DNA of 64,000 nucleotides, taken from the NCBI GenBank assembly GCA_032622095.1, contig CP136063.1, forward strand, positions 68,985,980-69,049,979, read 5' to 3'. The position numbers and the translations under genes were made by a program. The notes beneath the pieces were generated by a model. The model was not told the origin of the DNA and ran no database searches. It saw only the letters and a list, made by a program, of their open reading frames with translations. Below are positions 58,521 through 64,000 of this stretch, one piece after another. Source of the DNA: Siphonodentalium dalli (taxonomy: Eukaryota; Mollusca; Scaphopoda; Gadilida; Siphonodentaliidae). Positions within the stretch are counted from its first letter, which is position 1; each line of letters opens with the position of its first letter.

Positions 58521-59287
58521 GTTGCACGAAAATAGGTGAAGCGCTTGTGCGTTACGTCTTTTTTTTGTAAACTGATCTAAAAAAAGTTTCTATTTCAATG
58601 TAAATACATGGGCCAATTCAGAGTTATTATCTTCTCCGTTCTGCCCGTTGGAAATATTCCTGTAACATATTTCGTTTGGTTTAGTTGGAGTTAAGAAAAT
58701 TTAGATTGGCAGTGCCATCTTGGGTGCATTCGATCCCTCTATTACTTAATAGTTAAACATTTCTTACACGGAACGTATCGCGATATATATGCAATTTTTA
58801 ATTTACAAATTACCAGGTATAACTGATAGAATTAATTCAATTTACGTTCACGTGATTCTGTTTGTTACCTTACGATTGCTAGAATATTTTCTCCGGTATA
58901 TGCCGATGTCACTTCGTGAGGTCAATTGAGTTTGCATACTTTTTATAATATGTAAACTCTGCGGAAATGTTGTTATTTCAAATTAAATTACCGACTTCAA
59001 TTTACAAGTGATGTGGTTTTCAGAACAAATATCATGTCTTCTACGGGATATACCCGTTTATTATTGCAATTGTGATATTGGTTTACAATTATTTGTGGTT
59101 GTATGTGAGCAGGTCACTAACGCATAACCCGTGTCGTAGGAATGGCAATGGGTCCGTCTCGGACGAAAAACAGCATTTCGCTATCCAAATATCTTACCTG
59201 GTTACGAGCAGACTTGGACTAAGCTGAGCTGTGGTGTAGTGAAATGTTTGATACGGACGGACAGAAGGCGCGTTGCCGCGTTTTACA

Positions 59288-59450
59288 CTAAGTCCAGCAA
59301 AGGGCCATACTCTGAATAAAGTACGGATAAAATCTGCACTACATGGAGATACTTTCCACAATGCTGGTCTACCGGCATACCAAATGACATCCAAATTGGA
59401 CTACCGATAATTGAGCTATGTTGTGAAATGCTTGTTACGGGCGGAAGGAA
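59288..59450 (+). repeat. Dispersed repeat E, copy 2
   Basis: AGCAAAGGGCCATACTC, TTTCCACAATGCTGGTCTAC, CCGGCATACCAAATGACATC, CAAATTGGACTACCGAT in the same order as copy 1. An internal echo (GAGCT(A)TG.TGT.GTGAAATG.TTG(T/A)TACGG) occurs at 59,225 and 59,413. Confidence 0.65.
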
Positions 59451-60358
59451 GGACGAATGTATCCACTATTTAACCCCGAATCAGTATCAGGGGCATATTA
59501 AAACTACCGCTTCTAAGTTAAGAAATTTATTTAAATTCTGCTGGAATTCATTGAACAGCTCGCTGCTTTTCGAGCCAATTTACCCACACACCAAGCTTGG
59601 TAGTGATCGGGTAAGGGGTGGGTGGGGGTACAACTCCAAGCCGTCTCACCTTCGAGCGCTGGCGATACGGGTTCAAATCTAACTTTTTAACTCTAACTCG
59701 TTGTCTGGTGGAGTTGTCAGTTATTCACTGATGGCCAAAATCAATATATAGCCAAGATGGAAGAGTTCTAAGAAGATTTGTCGTCTTCCGAATATGCTAT
59801 AACAAGAGCATTGCCACGGTGGTATAAAATACGACGATCGGTTTCAAATTTCATTTCTGAAAGATTCATTCACTTGGAGTTATATCAGCCAAATATGGTT
59901 TAAAACATCCACACCAAATCCCAATTCAGTCAATATTAAGTAAACCTCCATACCACAAAGTTTACATCAAATAAAGTTATCATTAAGACACCAAACAATT
60001 AGCACAAGGGCCGAACCTGATAAATATGGACGACCATACCCCAATATTGAACTTGGCCTTTATTTTATGATTCAGTAGAACTAAAGTTATCATCCGGAAA
60101 CGAATTATGAATGGACGGACAGGTGGGTGGACGGACCAAAACATAATACGTCCTGTTTTAAAACAGGCGTACATAAACTGATCGTGACATCGGGATTGCA
60201 TCGGGTGATAAATTAGATTAGATTAGTTTCTCCAGCGCTCATTTAGGTGAACTTTTAAGCGATTGTTTATTTAATATTTCCTGGAGTTAATCCCCTGGTA
60301 GTGTTGATAAAATAGATGTATATAAGAAGAGTGTATATAAATTATTTTTTATCAATTT

Positions 60359-60592
60359 CATAAACGGTAGGAAAGACTGAAATATATTCTACATTTCATA
60401 GACGATAGGAAAAACTGTGGAATATATTCTACATTTTATAAACGGTTGGAAAACTGTGATATATATTCTATATTTTATAAACGGTAGGAAAGCCTGTCAA
60501 ATATATTCTACATTGTATAAACGATAGGAAAAACTGTGATATATTCTATATTTTATAAACGGTAGGAAAGCCTGTGATATATATTCTATTAA
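60359..60592. repeat. Minisatellite F, block 1 (about six copies)
   Basis: Unit of 37-40 bp: ATAAACGGTAGGAAAGACTG then TGATATATTCTACATTTT. Same family as 62,803-63,040. It ends directly at the palindrome starting 60,589. Confidence 0.9.
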
Positions 60593-60747
60593 GGAATAAT
60601 CTCGGTTTCCTAATGTAATTACACAGTCTAAAGGCATATGCCGAATCACAAACCTATAAATCGCGAAGCGATTTATAAGAGTTTGTGATTCGGCATATGC
60701 CTTTAGACTGAGTAATTACATTAGGAAACCGAGATTATTCCTTATAA
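60589..60747. repeat. Near-perfect palindromic element
   Basis: Arms of about 75 bp (TTAAGGAATAATCTCGGTTT.. and ..AAACCGAGATTATTCCTTAT) meet at ATCGCGAAGCGAT near 60,665. Only a few mismatches, so relatively young. It begins TTAA/ends TTATAA; no coding content. Confidence 0.9.
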
Positions 60748-61301
60748 TTATGCCATCGATTGTTAAATATTGATTTTAAAGACATATTCGCCCTTAAAAT
60801 ACGATTGAAACAAGGAACTATATGTTCTCAAATAACAGACAAGACTTGAGCCGAAAACAACTCGCTGCATTCCCGTCCGAATAATATCGATCGATCTGCA
60901 GATCTGTAGATCGAGTGGGTTTTTCTCGAACGTATGTCAAGGACGAAACAAAACATTAATAAACTTTTGATCAAAATTAAACATTATTAGCAGAATTTTG
61001 GAAGAGGAAAATATACAGTTAGTCTCCATGTCAACTGGGAATCATGAACATGCGATCAAAAAGTTTAGTAAGAATTTTCTTACAGGAATCCTCCTATCTA
61101 TCGGCAGTGAGCCAAATACTTTTCAATTTTCGATTTTTCGCAGTCATTTTGTGTCATTGTAATTTTTAACGAGAAACAAGTTTTCAGAAGAATTAAATCA
61201 TCGTGGCATTTAAGGAATTTTAAGATGATTTATTTTTCAAAAACTAATATATTTGGTAAAATTTAAAGTGATTATTTATAAATAGCTTGTGTCCAGATAA
61301 T

Positions 61302-62110
61302 GCAGACACGTAAACCTTTGTAACACTTTTTAACATATCGGTACACTGAGACGAGTAGAAGAAATATCCTGCACAGGGACGTTACATTATTTGTAACACC
61401 AATCAACGAGTGGTCTCTGTGGATCTCAGGAATCATGTGTATAGCGGTCGCGTTGTAAATATAGAAGGCCGATGACTTCTCTGATCGATAGGTCACGGTC
61501 GTTACACGCTTTGTGTGATAACCAAAGTTAAGCAACATCGGGCGCGGTTATTCCATTGATGTGTGACCGGCATGGGATTCCGGGTGCTACCAACTTTCGG
61601 TGCGACTCCCAGACTTCTCTCTCACTCTCTCTCGTTCTGTTGTACATGTAACATAATGCTTCGTAACAATTTATCGCTACACTGAGACGAGTTGAAAAAA
61701 TATACTGCAGTTTTCTCACAGGGACTTTAATCACTTTATATCATTTGTAACACAGTCCTGCCTACGAGCGGTCACTGTGGATCTCTGAAATCATATAACG
61801 ATTCGTAACACTTTGTAACATATCGCTGCATTGAGATGTGTTTTAATAATATGCTGCGTTTTTTTTGGGGGGGGGTGACTTAATATTTGTAAAATGTACC
61901 GGTAACGCCTCATAACACTTTGCAACATATCGCTACAATAAAAGGAGGTGAAGAAACATTGAATGCTGCATTTTTTTTTTTACGGGACTTTGTAAGTTTC
62001 AGTTTGTAGGGCCAGTCTCTGTGGAATCTCAGAAATCATGAAACGCTTTGTAACATATCGTTACACTGAGACGAAGGGAAAAAATATGTTGCAGTTTTCT
62101 CACGGGACTG
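61302..62110 (+). repeat. Degenerate tandem block, unit about 100-150 bp
   Basis: CGTAACACTTTGTAACATAT, CGCTACACTGAGACGAG, AAAATAT.CTGCAGTTTTCTC and ACGGGACTTT recur at about 61,315, 61,655, 61,803, 61,905 and 62,035; ..TCTCTGTGGATCTCAGAAATCAT.. closes three of them. T- and G-runs vary between copies. Confidence 0.75.
61491..61597 (+). ncRNA. 5S rRNA-derived sequence (pseudogene or 5S-SINE head)
   Basis: AACCAAAGTTAAGCAACATC, GGGCGCGGTTA, GATGTGTGACCGGCATGGGA and TTCCGGGTGCTACCAACTTT line up in order with the internal control region and 3' half of animal 5S rRNA (consensus known: AAGTTAAGCAACGTCGGGC, GGGTGACCGCCTGGGAATAC). The 5' part (GGTCACGGTCGTTACACGC) also fits but with about 10 bases missing before the Box A side. 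It has several substitutions in paired positions, so it is probably not a working gene. It is set within a tandem repeat block, not an rDNA array. A 5S-headed SINE is the alternative; I could not fix a body or tail. Confidence 0.75.
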
Positions 62111-62217
62111 GTACAATGTTTGGGGACATCTGTAAACAGTAATTAAAAATTTCATCCTATAATATAAATTGTAGTGCCCAGAATATAACCACTAAATTTA
62201 ATACTCTTACCTAAGTT

Positions 62218-62355
62218 ACCACAGGAGCTTGGAACTTTATCACTAACTGCCTTAATTATGCTAATTAGCATTTTTTTTGGCCCAGCATTATGGCCAAAAA
62301 AATGGTAATTAGGCTAATTAATGCAATTATTAATCAAGTTCCACACTCCTGTGGT
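62218..62355. repeat. Hairpin element with CCACAGGAG ends
   Basis: ACCACAGGAG at 62,218 and CTCCTGTGGT ending 62,355; arms of about 65 bp pair through TTAATTATGCTAATTAGCAT and TTTTTTTGGCC / GGCCAAAAAAA around a short loop at 62,287. MITE-like. Confidence 0.85.
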
Positions 62356-62802
62356 CTTACAAAATGACAAGTGGTGCCTGCTGGGAAAATGTAAATAAAA
62401 TTATAAATGAAACGAAAACTAAAAAGTTGTGTATGTTTAGTCATGCATTTCGTAACGAAACGTCGCAAATTTACGACCAAATTTACACTCTGTAAACAGC
62501 TTGGGAATGTTTATTATATTGGGGCATTGTCTTTATTTGGATAGTTATTTATTATTCTTTTATTAGCTTTCATAGCGTTCGTGAAAAAAAATGTGTACTG
62601 CGAAGCGAGTGCGAATAAAATAGCGTCCTTAGTTACTATGCAACGGACTACAAATATCATTGCGCGCAAGTTCTTTTGGGTCGCCGGTTTTTGTTGCACT
62701 GATAAAATCTCGACCTAATGTAATTATCCGATATAATTACATTAGCTTTGATAAACTCAACGGCAATTTACTATAGAAAATGAAGTGGGTGTAATTATTA
62801 TT

Positions 62803-63040
62803 TAATAAACGGTATGAATGACTGATATATATTCTATATTTTATAAATGGTAGGAAGAACTGTGAAACATATTCTACATAGTATAAGCGGTAGGAAAGAC
62901 TGATATATATTCTACATTTTATAAACTGTAGGTAGAACTGTGAAATATATTCTTCATTTTATAAACGGTAGGAAAGTCTGTGATATATATTCTACATTTT
63001 ATAAACTGTAGGAAGAACTGTGAAATATATTCTACATTTT
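62803..63040. repeat. Minisatellite F, block 2, carrying the intron 1 splice donor
   Basis: Six copies of a 38-40 bp unit (ATAAACTGTAGGAAGAACTG then TGAAATATATTCTACATTTT). Two subtypes alternate (AAAGACTG and AGAACTGTG), so the higher-order unit is about 78-80 bp. On the minus strand every unit begins AAAAT^GTAGAATATA, the donor of exon 1 at 63,036/63,035, so the array starts at the exon border. Confidence 0.92.
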
Positions 63041-63155
63041 TGTTCCTGATCCTTTGTGTCCGCCTCTGACTTCAACAATTGTAGGAGTAACGGAAGAGCT
63101 CCAAGATCTACTAATGCTTCCTTATTGGTGTCGTTCCTGGCTAGGCGACTTATGG
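63036..63155 (-). CDS. Exon 1 of those visible: ARM repeat
   Basis: A 120-bp exon (phase 1 at both ends) encoding 39 whole residues. The frame contains RNDTNKEALVDLGALPLLLQ, a classic armadillo helix 2-3 pattern (N-K-E-A-L-V-D-L-G-A-L-P-L-L). The acceptor is a good pyrimidine tract, atctttctttcag, ending at 63,156. The donor is AAAAAT^GTAGAA, atypical at +3 to +5, and it sits at the edge of a 40-bp minisatellite whose units repeat this donor. The one leftover base joins the next exon to make Tyr, giving the continuous ARM reading EQK-Y-AVEAIW. The exon before this one is not in the window. ARM repeats form a right-handed superhelix that binds partners or, in SARM1, holds the TIR inactive. The role here is inferred. 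Confidence 0.85.
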
Positions 63156-64000
63156 CTGAAAGAAAGATATAGGATACATTTATTAATGTTGTATATTTAC
63201 ATGCACTCGATATTGCTTCCTGAACACATTGATTTCGGACATCATCGGAGTATTCAGCACGATTGGATTTGACGATGTTTCAGGGAAATAATAGTGTTGG
63301 TTTATTATTAGTGTTATACATTTATTCATCACACCAAAGCTCTCAGCTACCTGAACACATGTAATGAAATTAACTAAATTGAGATTTTAGAGACATCCGG
63401 AAATTATTATTTGCTGACCATATAATCAGAGGTGATTGTGGAAGAAAGTGTAAACGAATTCAATCACAGCCTGGATAGCCATTATAACGACCAGCCATGC
63501 AATATTTGTATGACTGCACTCTAAATAACATTTAGTTGATTTTATATTGTCAAAAGTTTATTTAGTTATAGATTTGACCAAATCCTGTCGAAATTTAGTT
63601 AATTTCCCGCCATAGACCCGTTAAAGGAAATTGGGTTGAATCCAATCACGTGGTCATAACTGAAGTATTGTAACTAAATATTAGACCAATGAAATGGCTT
63701 CTCTCTGACAACATATCGTTTATATATGTGTCTCACCAACATGTTTTAAATCGCAGGGGTTCCACACATTTTTTCTGTATTGCATTTGTGTAATCCATGT
63801 CTGACGACAAAGAGATGCCTTTTGGAAGAATGTGGATGCGGAGAATACGTCTCTGCATCCAATGGTAAGTATTATTCATGTTACTCTCTGCGTCAGTACT
63901 GCGTGCATCATGTCTCATGATCACCATCCATACAATCCATGCAATTTGCGTGACTGCGTCATCTATTTTCATGATTTTGTCTGTTTATATATCACAAGTG
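63156..64000. other. Upstream intron of host gene, nothing recognised
   Basis: This sequence precedes the first visible ARM exon and must be intron if the gene model is right. It is AT-rich. No preceding ARM exon ending in phase 1 was found here, so that exon lies beyond the window. A plus-strand exon-like segment at 63,757-63,864 was considered and not accepted. Confidence 0.5.

Larger units (their letters stand above)
55756..63035 (-). other. Intron 1 of those visible
   Basis: 7.3 kb between the two ARM exons. Holds dispersed repeat E copies (56.9 and 59.3 kb), a LINE 3' end (57.8-58.5 kb), two blocks of one minisatellite (60.36-60.59 and 62.80-63.04 kb), a palindromic element between them, the 5S-like sequence in a tandem repeat block (61.3-62.1 kb) and a hairpin element at 62.2 kb. 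55,930-56,650 carries similar short phrases (CTATCAATACACCAAAGCAC) to 56,685-56,720 but nothing else nameable; 58,550-59,280 appears empty. Confidence 0.7.
3880..63155 (-). other. ARM-TIR-SAM host gene (seven exons, 5' end outside window)
   Basis: Gene span inferred by joining seven separated coding segments on the minus strand. Seen: every junction has AG before and GT after the exon, and the phases fit (1,1,1,0,2,0), giving one open frame of about 365 residues ending in TGA at 3,882-3,880. Order: ARM repeats (about residues 1-105), linker, TIR (about 120-275), linker, SAM (about 300-365). Known: ARM, SAM and TIR together define SARM1, an NAD hydrolase, but there the order is ARM-SAM-SAM-TIR. 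Inference: an invertebrate cytosolic TIR protein of innate immunity or NAD metabolism, with ARM as regulatory and SAM as oligomerising module. The first exon shown starts in mid-repeat, so exons upstream of 64,000 are missing. The introns are 4-20 kb and full of transposons. The exon 4 to SAM junction is the least certain because exon 4 can also end in a stop. Confidence 0.8.

Noticed and set aside
63757-63864. Plus-strand exon-like segment: AG before, CAATG^GTAAGT after, 108 bp open in one frame with several cysteines
   Set aside because: A weak acceptor tract, no domain recognised, no second exon on the plus strand, and it lies in an intron of the minus-strand gene. A minus-strand exon here fails because the needed phase has a stop.

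Overview
The window is animal nuclear DNA. It is AT-rich, almost free of long ORFs, packed with decayed retrotransposons and foldback (palindromic) elements, and its few real coding pieces are short exons with GT/AG borders. The mix of LINE, Ty3/gypsy, Copia-type and Harbinger remnants, plus a TIR protein of a type I know mainly from molluscs, brachiopods and similar invertebrates, suggests a marine lophotrochozoan. The phylum is an inference.

The main host feature is one large minus-strand gene. I assembled it by hand from seven exons spread over about 59 kb: 63,155-63,036, 55,755-55,564, 35,373-35,110, 29,764-29,517 (or to a stop at 29,463), 15,993-15,872, 8,063-8,003 and 3,972-3,880. All six junctions have GT..AG borders and compatible phases (1,1,1,0,2,0). 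The joined reading gives armadillo (ARM) repeat sequence, then a complete TIR domain, then a SAM domain and a stop, about 365 residues in all. The 5' end lies beyond the right edge of the window. SARM1 uses the same modules in the order ARM-SAM-SAM-TIR, so this order is permuted. The TIR keeps the S..Y..S..C..E signature of NAD-cleaving TIRs, and the glutamate codon is formed across the exon 3/exon 4 junction. Exon 4 can either splice on to SAM or read through to a stop, so two isoforms (ARM-TIR and ARM-TIR-SAM) are predicted.

The introns hold nearly everything else. Intron 6 (3,973-8,002): an array of about 17 GATATC sites and two foldbacks. Intron 5 (8,064-15,871): an 800-bp palindrome, a LINE remnant, a TA-flanked MITE and a tandem repeat block. 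Intron 4 (15,994-29,516): a complete but decayed gypsy element at 17,251-21,659 with both LTRs, PBS and PPT, two opposed LINE remnants, and a Copia-order gag-PR-INT remnant. Intron 3 (29,765-35,109): a large spaced inverted repeat. Intron 2 (35,374-55,563): a Harbinger remnant, the longest ORF in the window (a 980-codon LINE ORF at 39,425-42,367), further LINE pieces, a foldback split by an insertion, and minisatellites. Intron 1 (55,756-63,035): a LINE 3' end, a 5S rRNA-derived sequence and two blocks of one minisatellite. The first 3.9 kb and last 0.85 kb hold only repeats and unassigned sequence.

Two introns of the host gene begin with a minisatellite whose unit includes the splice donor itself. 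I saw no tRNA gene, CRISPR array or bacterial-type operon.
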